A stretch of 64,000 nucleotides of DNA from LMUY01 sp965199105 (GCA_965199105.1 CBDAQO010000002.1:1364001-1428000), one strand, 5' to 3'. Positions 43,301 through 51,295 are shown, numbered from the stretch's first letter. Notes: generated by a model from the letters alone, not told the origin. Translations and numbers: made by a program.

Positions 43301-43861
43301 CCGCGGCACGGGCTGGCCGACGAGACGATACTCGCCCGGCGGCTTCATCGCCACGTCACTTGAAAGCGTCACGTGCCAGGTGCGCCGGCCGATCAGCGCG
43401 CCATAGCTGACCCGGCGTTCGCCACCGTGCACCACACCGTCCACGACGCGAAGCGTCACCGCTGGAACCTCGAGTTCGTTGGCCGCCGCGCCGAGCAAAG
43501 CCACGCGCGCCTGGGCCGCGGCCTGCCGCAACGCGACGGCGCTGACCTGGATGGTCTCACTCGCGATCGTCGGCCCCTGGTCGGGCGTGACTTCGGTGTG
43601 GCCTAACACCATCTCGACCCGGTCGAGCGGTACGTCCAGCTCCTCCGCGACGATTTGCGTGAGCGCTGTGCGGATGCCGGTACCGAGGTCCACATGGCCG
43701 CAAAACCCGGCGACGCGGTCGTCGGCAAACACGGCGAGCAGGATGTCCGGCTCGTGCGGCTGGTTGGAGCCGGGCGGCATCGGCACCAGCCCGCCGCGCG
43801 GCGCAAACGGGCGGGTGACAAGCAACACGCCCGCGTGCTCGAGCAGGTCGCGCTTGGTCAT
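40385..43861 (-). CDS. nicB: Nicotinate dehydrogenase subunit B (molybdopterin domain fused to tri-haem cytochrome c)
   Basis: An 1158-residue protein matching NicB of the aerobic nicotinate pathway, which with NicA hydroxylates nicotinate to 6-hydroxynicotinate. The first ~730 residues are the molybdenum-cofactor domain of the xanthine dehydrogenase large-subunit type (GHVDLGTGIRTALTQI, LGHTEVTPDQG, LGVGESASVPGAAAIANAI). A basic stretch and one membrane helix (RRRWAGAAAVLTAALGSFAV) follow. Then come three CxxCH haem sites: CAVCH (~residue 792), CGACH (~934) and CQSCH (~1060). Start overlaps the nicA stop as ATGA. Confidence 0.92.
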   Translation of the reverse strand: MTKRDLLEHAGVLLVTRPFAPRGGLVPMPPGSNQPHEPDILLAVFADDRVAGFCGHVDLGTGIRTALTQIVAEELDVPLDRVEMVLGHTEVTPDQGPTIASETIQVSAVALRQAAAQARVALLGAAANELEVPAVTLRVVDGVVHGGERRVSYGALIGRRTWHVTLSSDVAMKPPGEYRLVGQPVPRVDIPAKALATFTYVHDVRVPGMLHGRVVRPPYLGHDSGAFVGRCLQSVDAASVDDVPGLVAVVTIGDFVGVVAEREEHADQAMRQLRVTWRPFAPGADLTDVSGALRRQDSTRRTLLERGDVDAALAGAKTVLRRSYNWPYQMHGSIGPSCAVADHAPGRLQVWSGTQNPHVLRADLCRLLNMAETDVDVARLEAAGCYGRNCADDVAGDAALLSRAVGRPVRVQLTREQEHAWEPKGAAQVSDVAGGIDARGDPVAYDFVTRYPSNLAPMLPLLLTGAVPPVADVVPMGDRTAVPPYAYPAMRVAVEDMAPLVRASWFRGVSALPNSFAHECFIDELATEAAVDPVEYRLRYLPDARAADLVRSVAQRVGWEARTGPRLRTDGDIAHGQGFAYAVYVHGAYPGVAAAYAAWAADVAVNRRTGEVTVTRVTVGHDAGLMVNPAGVRHQVHGNVVQTTSRALMEQVQFDERALVTSKEWGAYPIITFRDVPEVDVLMMARPEQPPLGVGESASVPGAAAIANAIFDATGVRFRSAPFTRDVILAGLGAAQAAPRKRRRWAGAAAVLTAALGSFAVWHAALPRATPPGADVFSPALIERGRLLAAAGDCAVCHGANLAGGRGIHTPFGTVYATNITPDEATGIGNYSFPAFQRAMRNGVARDGRNLYPAFPYTAFAHMTDADLLAVYAFVMAQPPVHAAAPVTRLAFPFNLRPLMAGWNLLFHRPAPLTPDPARTAQWNRGAYLVQAVAHCGACHTPRNALGAERRASALAGGLVDGWDAPPLTATSAAPVAWTQQAVYDYLRTGHSEEHGVAAGPMAAVVSQLAALPDADIAAMAEYIAGGRTASLGQAKALAAASWQDLAADGSEGARLFAGACQSCHHDGGGPPVLGAHVTLALTTSLHAARPDNLLRVLLGGIEQPARPELGNMPAFRDSLNDRQMAELTRFLRARFAPSQPKWADLEQTVSRLRAVGD

Positions 43862-44331
43862 GCCGCCGCCCGGCGGACCGCGCGCAGGATTTCGATGTGG
43901 GTGCCGCAACGACACAGATGGTGCTGCAGCTCGCGGCGGATTTGCGCCTCCGTCGGGTGCGGCACGCGGCGCAGCAAGGCCTCGGTCGCGACGATCATAC
44001 CGTTCAGGCAGTAGCCGCATTGCGCGGCCTGCTCGTCGATGAACGCCTGTTGCACGCGGCCTGGGCGGCCTGCCTCGGCGAGCCCCTCGAGCGTGGTGAC
44101 CTGCCGCCCGGCCGCAACCGCCAGCGTGACGCAGCAGGATCGCGCGGCGCGCCCGTCGATCAGCACCGCGCAGGCCCCGCACTCGCCGAGGCCGCAGCCG
44201 AATTTTGGCCCGTTCAAGCCGAGGTCGTTGCGTAAAATGTACAGAAGTTTCGTGGTGGGCGCCAAAGCCAGATGGTGCACGGTCCCGTTTACCTGCAACG
44301 GCAAGCCGCCAATCACCCCGTCGGTCACCAC
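43858..44331 (-). CDS. nicA: Nicotinate dehydrogenase subunit A (2Fe-2S)
   Basis: With GTG start 44331 the protein is 157 residues, the length known for NicA. The plant-type 2Fe-2S site is GCGLGECGACAVLIDG...SCC, and the second site is CGYCLNGMIVA...HLCRCGTH, as in the xanthine dehydrogenase family. It passes electrons from the molybdenum site of NicB to the cytochrome domains. The start lies one base past the nicC stop; the long upstream frame to 44496 is rejected as antisense-like sequence over nicC. Confidence 0.93.
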   Translation of the reverse strand: MVTDGVIGGLPLQVNGTVHHLALAPTTKLLYILRNDLGLNGPKFGCGLGECGACAVLIDGRAARSCCVTLAVAAGRQVTTLEGLAEAGRPGRVQQAFIDEQAAQCGYCLNGMIVATEALLRRVPHPTEAQIRRELQHHLCRCGTHIEILRAVRRAAA

Positions 44332-44332
44332 A

Positions 44333-45493
44333 TCAGGCCATCGCCGGCGTGGCGAGCGGCGCGGTGAGCACGTCGTAGCCGAACACCCAGGCCGGGTCCT
44401 CCTGTGTGCGCAGCCAGGTGTTGGCGTTGGACACTTCTTGCACGCGGGTCGCGCGGTCCTTGCGGTTGGCTTCGTAGAGGGCGAAGGCGGCGGCATAGTC
44501 GGCCAGGCCGGTTTCCTTCAGGCAGCGCGCCAACATGGCCGCGTCCTCGATGGCCATCGCCGCCCCTTGCGCCATGTGCGGCTTCATCGGATGGCACGCG
44601 TCGCCCAGCAGCACCATGCGCCCCCGGCTCCACAGCTTGAGCGGGTTGCGGTTGAGCAGCGGCCACTTGGTGACTTCTTCCGACGCATCGATCAACGCCT
44701 GCACCAGCGGGCAGTAGTCGGCGAAGGCGGCATGCATCGCCTGCGGACTGCTGGCGACGAAGGCGGCGTCACCACCCTCCCATTCGGCCTGCGGCACGCC
44801 GGTCACGTAGTAGTATTCGTCCCGCCGCCCGGTGGTGTAATACACCATGATGTGGCGATCCTTTGACCACCACTTCACGCAGTCTTCGAAGGCGTGCAGT
44901 TCGAAGCCGCGTCCACGCAACCGGTCGGCATGGATCAATGCGCGGTGGCCGACCCAGCCGCTGTAGTTCGGCCGCTCCGCACCGAGCAGGATTTCGCGCA
45001 GGCGGGAGTTGATCCCGTCCGCGCCGACCACCATCGCCGCCGTGGCAACGCTCGCGTCCCCGAAGCGCAGCATCACGCCCCCATCACGCTCCTCCACTGC
45101 CTCCAGCCGCTTGCCGAAGCGCACCGTGCCGGGTTGCAGCGCGCCGAGCTGCAGCGCGTGCATGTCGCCGCGATGGACGGTGACGTAGGCGGCGCCATAG
45201 GTGTCCAGCGCATAGTCGCCGAGCGGGATGCGCGAGAGATAGTCGCCGGTCGTCCCGTCGCGGCTGCACCAGAAGTCCGGATGCGAGCTGATCTCCAGCA
45301 GTGCCGCCTCGAGCCCGAGCTGGCGAAAGATCTTCATCACGTTCGGCCCGACATGGATGCCGGCGCCGAGTCGGCTGAAGCTGTCGGCCTGCTCATAGAC
45401 GGTGACACGGAACCCGGCTTGTTGCAGCAGCGCGGCGGCAGCGGCACCGCCGAGCCCGGCGCCGATGATCGCGATGTCCGATGTCATGTCCAT
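44333..45493 (-). CDS. nicC: 6-hydroxynicotinate 3-monooxygenase
   Basis: A 386-residue FAD monooxygenase that decarboxylates and hydroxylates 6-hydroxynicotinate to 2,5-dihydroxypyridine. Rossmann motif IIGAGLGGAAAAALLQQAG starts at residue 9, and the LGAGIHVGPN segment puts His47 at the position important in Pseudomonas NicC. A Cys205/His214/Tyr218 set (DCVKWWSKDRHIMVYY) keeps the spacing of the known active-site residues. The DG motif (VVGADGINS) and GD motif (LLGDACHPMKPHMAQG) are intact. First gene of the minus-strand nicC-A-B operon, with a promoter directly upstream. Confidence 0.94.
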   Translation of the reverse strand: MDMTSDIAIIGAGLGGAAAAALLQQAGFRVTVYEQADSFSRLGAGIHVGPNVMKIFRQLGLEAALLEISSHPDFWCSRDGTTGDYLSRIPLGDYALDTYGAAYVTVHRGDMHALQLGALQPGTVRFGKRLEAVEERDGGVMLRFGDASVATAAMVVGADGINSRLREILLGAERPNYSGWVGHRALIHADRLRGRGFELHAFEDCVKWWSKDRHIMVYYTTGRRDEYYYVTGVPQAEWEGGDAAFVASSPQAMHAAFADYCPLVQALIDASEEVTKWPLLNRNPLKLWSRGRMVLLGDACHPMKPHMAQGAAMAIEDAAMLARCLKETGLADYAAAFALYEANRKDRATRVQEVSNANTWLRTQEDPAWVFGYDVLTAPLATPAMA

Positions 45494-45524
45494 GGGGCTG
45501 TCCGCCTCGCGATCTGATCCGCGA

Positions 45525-45552
45525 ATTAGAGTGTATACGCGGCTTTACGCAA
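45525..45552 (-). promoter_or_regulatory. nicC-A-B promoter with embedded operator-like palindrome
   Basis: On the minus strand TTGCGT (45552-45547) and TCTAAT (45530-45525) are 16 bases apart. The spacer contains the near-palindrome GCGTATACAC with core GTATAC (45531-45540). A repressor such as NicR bound here would block the promoter. Assignment to NicR is inference. Confidence 0.5.
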
Positions 45553-45709
45553 CACGAAATTGCAGCTGACCAAATTCACGCTGCAGAAACAGCCGCCTTT
45601 GTGGGCAGAACCACGTAGAGTGCGTCTTTGTGAGGCAGCCTCCGATTCTGCGCACCATCCAGGTAAAAGCGTCTACGCTACATCGATCCGTGACCAGCAG
45701 GAGCGCGCC

Positions 45710-46762
45710 ATGCCCGTCAGCGACGTCGAACTGACCATGATGTTCGAGCACGTCTTGCAGAACTCCAAGGTCGACGCGTCCCAGAGCGTCGCCGTGCTGA
45801 AGAGCCATTACAGCAACCCACGCATCGTGCAGGCGGCGATGGAGGCCTCGGTCCGGCTCGGCGCCAAAGTGTTCGGGGTGGAGCTGCCGGCGTTCAACCA
45901 TCCCAAGGCGATGGGCAACGACATGACGGGCTATTGCGGCGACACCGCGCTCACCGGCAACACCGCTGCCCAGCGCGCGCTGGAATGCGCCGACCTGATC
46001 GTGGACACGATGCTGCTGCTGCACTCGCCCGAACAGGAGCAAATCCTCAAGACCGGCACGCGCATCCTGCTCGCGGTGGAGCCGCCGGAGGTGTTGGCCC
46101 GCATGCTGCCGAGCCAGGAGGACAAGACCCGCGTGCTCGCCGCCGAACGGGCGCTCAAGGCCGCCACGTCCATCCGCGTGACGTCGGCGGCGGGAACCGA
46201 CTTCACGGCCGCACTCGGGCAATACCCCGCCGTCACCGAATACGGTTTCGCCGACGCGCCCGGGCGGTGGGACCATTGGCCGAGCGGCTTCCTGTTCTCC
46301 TGGCCCAATGAGGAAACCGCCGAGGGAACCTTGGTCATCGACACCGGCGACATCCTGCTGCCGTTCAAGAGCTACGTGCGCGAGCCGATCACGCTCGAGG
46401 TGCGCAAGGGGTTCGTGACCGCGATCCATGGCGGCTTCGACGCCGAGTACCTGCGCGACTACATGGCCTACTTCAACGATCCGGAAGTCTACGGCATCTC
46501 CCACATTGGCTGGGGCCTGCAACCGCGCGCGCAATGGACCGCGATGGGTCTGCACGACCGCAACGACGGCATGTGCATGGACGCGCGGGCCTTCGCCGGC
46601 AACTTCCTGTTTTCCACCGGCCCCAACACCGAGGTCGGCGGCAGCCGCAAGACGCCGTGCCACATGGACATCCCGCTGCGCAAATGCGACGTGCTGCTGG
46701 ACAACCGGCCGGTGGTGTTGGCGGGCAAGGTGGTCAGCCCGTCCGACAGCGTGCCGGGCTGA
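45710..46762 (+). CDS. nicX: 2,5-dihydroxypyridine 5,6-dioxygenase
   Basis: A 350-residue ring-cleavage enzyme that opens 2,5-dihydroxypyridine to N-formylmaleamate. The residues known to bind iron in Pseudomonas NicX are conserved at the same numbers: His265 (SHIGWGL), His318 and Asp320 (TPCHMD). Very typical blocks include LLHSPEQEQILKTGTRILLA and GLHDRNDGMCMDARAF. ATG at 45710 is preceded by CAGGAG; the longer frame to 45560 is not supported. Divergent from nicC and followed 10 bases later by the MarR gene. Confidence 0.96.
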   Translation: MPVSDVELTMMFEHVLQNSKVDASQSVAVLKSHYSNPRIVQAAMEASVRLGAKVFGVELPAFNHPKAMGNDMTGYCGDTALTGNTAAQRALECADLIVDTMLLLHSPEQEQILKTGTRILLAVEPPEVLARMLPSQEDKTRVLAAERALKAATSIRVTSAAGTDFTAALGQYPAVTEYGFADAPGRWDHWPSGFLFSWPNEETAEGTLVIDTGDILLPFKSYVREPITLEVRKGFVTAIHGGFDAEYLRDYMAYFNDPEVYGISHIGWGLQPRAQWTAMGLHDRNDGMCMDARAFAGNFLFSTGPNTEVGGSRKTPCHMDIPLRKCDVLLDNRPVVLAGKVVSPSDSVPG

Positions 46763-46772
46763 GGCAGCGCCA

Positions 46773-47270
46773 TTGTCGCGACCGGCCGCGCAGCATGTCG
46801 CCACGTCCGCTGCGGCCCGCACCGCCGAGGCCCGTCCCAACGACGGGGATGGCTACAAGGTGTCCGAGCAGATCGGGCATTTGCTGCGCCGGGCCTACCA
46901 GCGGCACCTCGCCATCTTCCAAGCCGCCTCGGGCGAGCCGCAGATCACCTCCACCCAATTCGTCACGCTGTGCACGCTGCGCGACCGCGGCGCTTCCAAC
47001 CAGACCGAGATCGTGACCGCCACCGGGATCGACCAGGCAACGATCCGCGGCATCGTCGACCGCCTGAAGCGGCGCGGCCTGGTCGCGTTCCAGTCCGACC
47101 CGCATGACCGGCGCAAGGTGATCGTGGCGCTGACTGGCGCCGGCTCCGCGCTGCTCGACCGCATGATCCCGCGTGCCGAACGGATCAGCGAGTTGACCAT
47201 GGGCACGCTGAACCCGGCCGAGCGCGCCGCCATCATGTTTGCGCTGAGCAAGATGATCGGCCGCGAGTAG
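46773..47270 (+). CDS. nicR: MarR-family repressor of the nicotinate cluster
   Basis: A 165-residue MarR regulator with a recognisable winged helix (NQTEIVTATGIDQATIRGIV, then VAFQSDPHDRRKVIVALT). Homologues next to nicX and nicC repress nic genes and respond to a pathway intermediate such as 6-hydroxynicotinate. The frame appears to start with TTG at 46773, eight bases after a GAGG box; no ATG fits. It seems to be co-transcribed with nicX. Likely target: the GTATAC palindrome in the nicC-nicX intergenic region. Confidence 0.85.
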   Translation: MSRPAAQHVATSAAARTAEARPNDGDGYKVSEQIGHLLRRAYQRHLAIFQAASGEPQITSTQFVTLCTLRDRGASNQTEIVTATGIDQATIRGIVDRLKRRGLVAFQSDPHDRRKVIVALTGAGSALLDRMIPRAERISELTMGTLNPAERAAIMFALSKMIGRE

Positions 47271-47313
47271 CCGGGGCGGCGCCAATCACCGCCGTCGCCG
47301 GCGAAGCTGCTCA

Positions 47314-47338
47314 GGAACCCTCCACCGGGTCGCCGGTT
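47314..47338 (+). promoter_or_regulatory. EcfG-like promoter of the HWE kinase gene
   Basis: GGAAC (47314-47318), 16 bases, then GGTT (47335-47338): one mismatch from the EcfG consensus. It lies about 36 bases upstream of the kinase ATG. Kinase and regulator type (see below) both belong to the general stress pathway, which raises the likelihood. Confidence 0.6.
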
Positions 47339-47373
47339 ACATTGGTGCCATTCACCAGCGCCCGACGTGAAGC

Positions 47374-48768
47374 ATGACCGACCAGGAACCGTTCCCTCCC
47401 GCCACCGTCCCCACCGACAGCGAACTTCTCAAGCACGTGCTCGACAGTGCGACCGACTACGCGATCATCGCGCAGGACCCAAACGGCATCATCACCGCCT
47501 GGAACCACGGCGCGCAACACCTGCTGGGTTGGTCCCAAGACGAGGCGGTCGGCCAACACGTCGCCATGATCTTCACACCCGAGCAGCGCGATTCGGGTGA
47601 ACCCGGCCACGAGATGAGCGGCGTGATCGCGTTCGGCCGCTCCGAAGACGAGCGGTGGCACCAGCGCCGGGACGGGTCGCGGTTCTGGGGGTCCGGCCTG
47701 CTGATGCCGCTCGACGACCCCGCCATGGGCTTCCTGAAGATCATGCGCGACCGCACGCCGCAGCACGAGGCCGAGGCGCGGCTGGCCGAGAGCGAGGAAC
47801 GGTTCCGCCTGCTCGCCACCAACATCCCGCAACTCGTGTTCCGCTCGCGCGGCTCGGGCTGGCGGATTTGGGGCAGCCCGCAATGGGAGGTGTTCACCGG
47901 CTTGTCGCTCGAAGCCAGCGTGCAGTTCGGCTGGCTCGACGCGATCCATGCCGACGATCGCGAGGCCACCCTCGACGCCTGGCGGGACGCGCAATCCACC
48001 GGCGAATACTATGCCGAACATCGCATCCGGCGCAGCGCGGACGGCGTCTATCGGTGGCACCAAACCCGTGCGCGGACCGTGGCAACCGGCACGACGGATG
48101 ACTGGGTGGGCACCTCGGCCGACATCCACGACCTGCGCACCTTGAAGGATCGCCAGCAGGTGTTGCTGGCCGAATTGCAGCACAGGACGCGCAACCTGCT
48201 GGCCGTGGTGCAGGCGGTCGCCCGCCAGACCGAGCGCAACAGCCAGTCGATCGGGGATTTCAGCCCACGCTTCGAAAGCCGGCTGCGGGCGCTCAGCCGG
48301 GTGCAGGGCCTGCTCGCCGAGTTCGACCACCAGGATATCGACCTGGCCACCCTGGTGCGCTCCGAATTGGAAGCCCATGTCGATGACGCGACGGACAAGG
48401 TCACCACCCAGGGCCCACCGGTGGCGCTGCCCGCCACCTCGGCGCAAACGCTGGCCTTGGCGCTGCACGAGCTGGTCACCAACGCCGTGAAATACGGCGC
48501 GCTGTCGCAAGCGTCCGGCCGGCTGTCAATCACCTGGGCTTTGTATGACGACCATGGCGAGGAGCGGGTCGCGCTGGACTGGGTGGAGCGTGGCGTGGCG
48601 ATGGAGGCGGCGGGCCGCACGCGCCGAGGCTACGGCTCGGAGCTGATCGAGCGCGCGCTGCCCTACCAGCTGAAGGCCAAGACCCGGCTGGAGTTCGGGC
48701 CCGACGGCGTGCGCTGCTGGATCAGCAGCCCCACGGCGCGCCCGGGCCGGGAGCCGCAGAATGGTTGA
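47374..48768 (+). CDS. PAS-domain HWE-family sensor histidine kinase
   Basis: A 464-residue soluble kinase with no membrane segments. Two PAS domains cover about residues 15-130 (AIIAQDPNGIITAWNHGAQ) and 140-255 (FRSRGSGWRIWGSPQWEVF). The kinase core has the HWE features: phosphoacceptor His near residue 270 in AELQHRTRNLLAVVQAVA, an N-box HELVTNAVKYGALS, and a W-x-E in DWVERG. Such kinases act in alphaproteobacterial general stress and light/redox signalling. Its stop overlaps the following response regulator by eight bases, so the two are partners. Confidence 0.92.
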   Translation: MTDQEPFPPATVPTDSELLKHVLDSATDYAIIAQDPNGIITAWNHGAQHLLGWSQDEAVGQHVAMIFTPEQRDSGEPGHEMSGVIAFGRSEDERWHQRRDGSRFWGSGLLMPLDDPAMGFLKIMRDRTPQHEAEARLAESEERFRLLATNIPQLVFRSRGSGWRIWGSPQWEVFTGLSLEASVQFGWLDAIHADDREATLDAWRDAQSTGEYYAEHRIRRSADGVYRWHQTRARTVATGTTDDWVGTSADIHDLRTLKDRQQVLLAELQHRTRNLLAVVQAVARQTERNSQSIGDFSPRFESRLRALSRVQGLLAEFDHQDIDLATLVRSELEAHVDDATDKVTTQGPPVALPATSAQTLALALHELVTNAVKYGALSQASGRLSITWALYDDHGEERVALDWVERGVAMEAAGRTRRGYGSELIERALPYQLKAKTRLEFGPDGVRCWISSPTARPGREPQNG

Positions 48769-49159
48769 CGCGATAACGGGCGAGCTGCAGGACCGCCGCG
48801 TCCTGGTGGTCGAGGACGAGTACATGATCGCCATCAACCTGGCCGACGCGCTCGAGCGGTATGGCGTGCAAGTCGTCGGGCCGGCCGCGTCGGTGGCGGA
48901 TGCGCTGGGGCTGATGGCGGCCGAACCCACGCTGCACGCGGCGGTGCTCGACATCAATCTCGGCGCCGAAACGGCCTATCCGGTCGCCGACGAACTGATC
49001 GGGCGTGGCGTGCCGTTCGTGTTCGCCACCGGCTACAGCGCCATCGTGGTCCCGACCGCGTATGCCAACGTGCCGCGGGTGGAGAAGCTGGTGGATGCGG
49101 CGGCGCTCGCGCGCACCCTGGCCCAGCTCATCGGCGCCGCGAACCAGCGCCGGCCTTGA
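48761..49159 (+). CDS. Single-domain response regulator of the FAT GUY type
   Basis: A 132-residue receiver domain with no output domain. Acidic pocket Asp19/Glu20 (VVEDE), phosphoacceptor Asp64 (AVLDINLG), Thr90 and Lys109 (RVEKLVD) are present. The segment PFVFATGY (residues 85-92) is the defining motif of the FAT GUY regulators, which include SdrG of the PhyR-EcfG general stress pathway. Such proteins relay phosphate or tune HWE/HisKA2 kinases. Overlaps the kinase by eight bases. Confidence 0.92.
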   Translation: MVDAITGELQDRRVLVVEDEYMIAINLADALERYGVQVVGPAASVADALGLMAAEPTLHAAVLDINLGAETAYPVADELIGRGVPFVFATGYSAIVVPTAYANVPRVEKLVDAAALARTLAQLIGAANQRRP

Positions 49160-49650
49160 CCGGCGAACCACCAACCGAACGCAGCTTCACCGTCGCGCCG
49201 GCCAGCGGAGATGGTGACATCGCGGCGGTGCGGGCGCTGTTCCAGGACTACGCCGCCAGCCTCGGGATTGACCTGGGCTACCAGGATTTCGCCGCCGAAC
49301 TGGCCAGCTTGCCCGGCCGGTATGCTGCGCCGCCGGGGTGCCTGCTGATCGCGCGGGATGACCGGGGCGAGCCGGCCGGGTGCGTCGCGCTGCGGCCGCT
49401 CGCGCCGGGCGTCGGTGAGGTCAAGCGCCTCTACGTGTGCGCAGCCGCTCGCGGGCATGCAATCGGGCGCCGTCTCGCCACCGCCGTCATCGCCCACGCC
49501 AAAGGCGCCGGCTACGCCCGCCTGCAGCTCGACACGCTCGCCTCGATGGCCGCCGCGCAGGCGCTCTACGGGTCGCTCGGATTCCGGCCGATCGCGGCGT
49601 ATTACGCCAGCCCGGTGCCCGATACGCGCTATTTCGCGCTCGATCTGTGA
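49156..49650 (+). CDS. GNAT-family N-acetyltransferase
   Basis: A 164-residue acetyl-CoA-dependent transferase. Motif A for CoA binding is RLYVCAAARGHAIGRRLATAV near residue 95, and motif B is YARLQLDTLASMAAAQALYGSLGF near residue 125. The TTG start overlaps the response regulator stop as TTGA, implying coupled translation. The substrate is unknown; these are often antibiotic, amino-acid or protein acetyltransferases. A downstream ATG would be too far into the domain. Confidence 0.85.
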   Translation: MTGEPPTERSFTVAPASGDGDIAAVRALFQDYAASLGIDLGYQDFAAELASLPGRYAAPPGCLLIARDDRGEPAGCVALRPLAPGVGEVKRLYVCAAARGHAIGRRLATAVIAHAKGAGYARLQLDTLASMAAAQALYGSLGFRPIAAYYASPVPDTRYFALDL

Positions 49651-49822
49651 GCGGACGCCAGGTTGCGAGGCCGGCCCATCGCGTTGAACACGCTTTGTTC
49701 ATTTTGCCGTGCGATACCCTTCGCGACAGTAGCCACACGTCAAGCCCGGCGCGGGTCGGCGCTTCGAGCGGAGGAACACAGGCTTTGCCAGGCGGAACGC
49801 TCTGCGCGCACGCGAAACAGCG

Positions 49823-51235
49823 ATGAGGGCGCAATTCGGGCGCGACCCGGCAAGCGACATCGCGCCGCCGCAGCCGCGTCCGACCATCGCCATCATCGGC
49901 GCCGGCTTCTCCGGCACCATGGCGGCGATCCATCTGCGCCGCGCGCTGCCGGGCCACGTGATCTACCTCATCGAGCGCACCGGCCGCTTTGCCCGCGGCG
50001 TCGCCTACGCCGCGTCGAGTGCCCCGCATCTGCTCAACGTTCCCGCCACCAACATGAGCGCGCTGCCGGACGAGCCGGACCATTTCGCGCGCTGGCTGGC
50101 TGAGCAGGCGCCGCATTGGGCGCACGAAGCCGCGGTGAGCGACGCCGGCACGTTCGCCACCCGGCGGCTCTACGGCCGCTACCTGCGCGCGCTGCTCTAC
50201 CAGGAGCGGCGGGCCTCCGCCGGCCGGCTGCGGCTCGGCACGCAGGACGTCGTGGAGGCGACCCAGGTGCCGGACGGGTGGCGGCTGCGATGCGCCAGCG
50301 GCCATGCCTTCACCGTCGCGGGCCTCGTGGTCGCGGTCGGCAACCTGCCGTCGCGCCAACCCGGCGGCCCGGTCGTCTACCACAACCCGTGGTCCCCCGC
50401 CGCCACGGCCAGCCTTCGCCCCGACGAGCCGGTGCTGGTGGTCGGCACCGGGCTCACCATGGTCGATCTCGTGCTCGGCATGCGGGCGGCCGGGTTCACC
50501 GGGCCGGCCATCGCCATCTCCCGGCGCGGGCTGGTGCCACAGCCGCAGACCGCGCCCGGCGAGGGTTGGCCCTGCCCGCAGTTCTCCGCGGCAGAACGCG
50601 GCTCGGCGCTGCGGCTGCTGTGTCGCCTGCGCCAGGAAATCCGCCAGGCTGAGGCGGCGGGCGTCGGTTGGCGCTGCGTGGTCGACAGCCTGCGGCCGGT
50701 GACCGCATCGCTCTGGCAAGCCCTGCCGCGCGCCGAGCAAAGCCGTTTCCTGCGTCACCTGCGCCCGTTTTGGGACAGCCACCGCCACCGGCTGCCGCCC
50801 AGTTCCGCGCAAGCCTGCGACGATCTGCGCAACGCTGGTGCGCTCGTCGTCCAGCGCGGCCGCTTGCACACGGTGCGGGTCGACGGGGACCGCGCGCACG
50901 TCACCTGGCGCGCCCGCCACGCCCGGGTGCCGCAAGCCCTCGAGGTGCAGCGGGTGATCTACGCCACCGGCACCGGCAAGGGCGCGGCCGACGGTCTGGT
51001 CGCCAACCTCATCGACCAGGGCCTGGCGCGCGCCGACGAGCAGGCGCTGGGCCTCGATGTCAGCCCGGGGTTGCAGATGCTCGGCGCCGACGGCGGCATC
51101 ACCGGCCGCGCCTGGGCGCTTGGCCCGATCGTGCACGGCGTGTTCTGGGAATGCACCTCCGTGCCGGACATTCGCGTGCAGGCGCGCACCATCGCCCAAG
51201 AGGTCGCCAGCCAGCTCGCCGCGGCGCGCGCCTAG
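49823..51235 (+). CDS. FAD/NAD(P)-binding protein (YdhS-like)
   Basis: A 470-residue protein with an N-terminal dinucleotide motif (IAIIGAGFSGTMAAIHLRRA) and the LLNVPATNMSALPDEP segment typical of the FAD/NAD(P)-binding family related to hydroxyacylglutathione-like and ornithine monooxygenase-like flavoproteins. A second nucleotide motif appears as VLVVGTGLTMVDLVLGM near residue 215. Function of the family is poorly known. The 172-base gap before it has no clear gene. Transcribed in the same direction as the following binding-protein operon. Confidence 0.78.
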   Translation: MRAQFGRDPASDIAPPQPRPTIAIIGAGFSGTMAAIHLRRALPGHVIYLIERTGRFARGVAYAASSAPHLLNVPATNMSALPDEPDHFARWLAEQAPHWAHEAAVSDAGTFATRRLYGRYLRALLYQERRASAGRLRLGTQDVVEATQVPDGWRLRCASGHAFTVAGLVVAVGNLPSRQPGGPVVYHNPWSPAATASLRPDEPVLVVGTGLTMVDLVLGMRAAGFTGPAIAISRRGLVPQPQTAPGEGWPCPQFSAAERGSALRLLCRLRQEIRQAEAAGVGWRCVVDSLRPVTASLWQALPRAEQSRFLRHLRPFWDSHRHRLPPSSAQACDDLRNAGALVVQRGRLHTVRVDGDRAHVTWRARHARVPQALEVQRVIYATGTGKGAADGLVANLIDQGLARADEQALGLDVSPGLQMLGADGGITGRAWALGPIVHGVFWECTSVPDIRVQARTIAQEVASQLAAARA

Positions 51236-51295
51236 ACCCGAGGGCCACCGAGCGTGGCAGGGCGCTTGCTAACCCTGGGTCCGGAGGTTCCCCCC

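Noticed and set aside
45545..46840. 431-codon open frame on the minus strand
   Set aside because: Antisense to nicX, whose iron ligands and length match the known enzyme.
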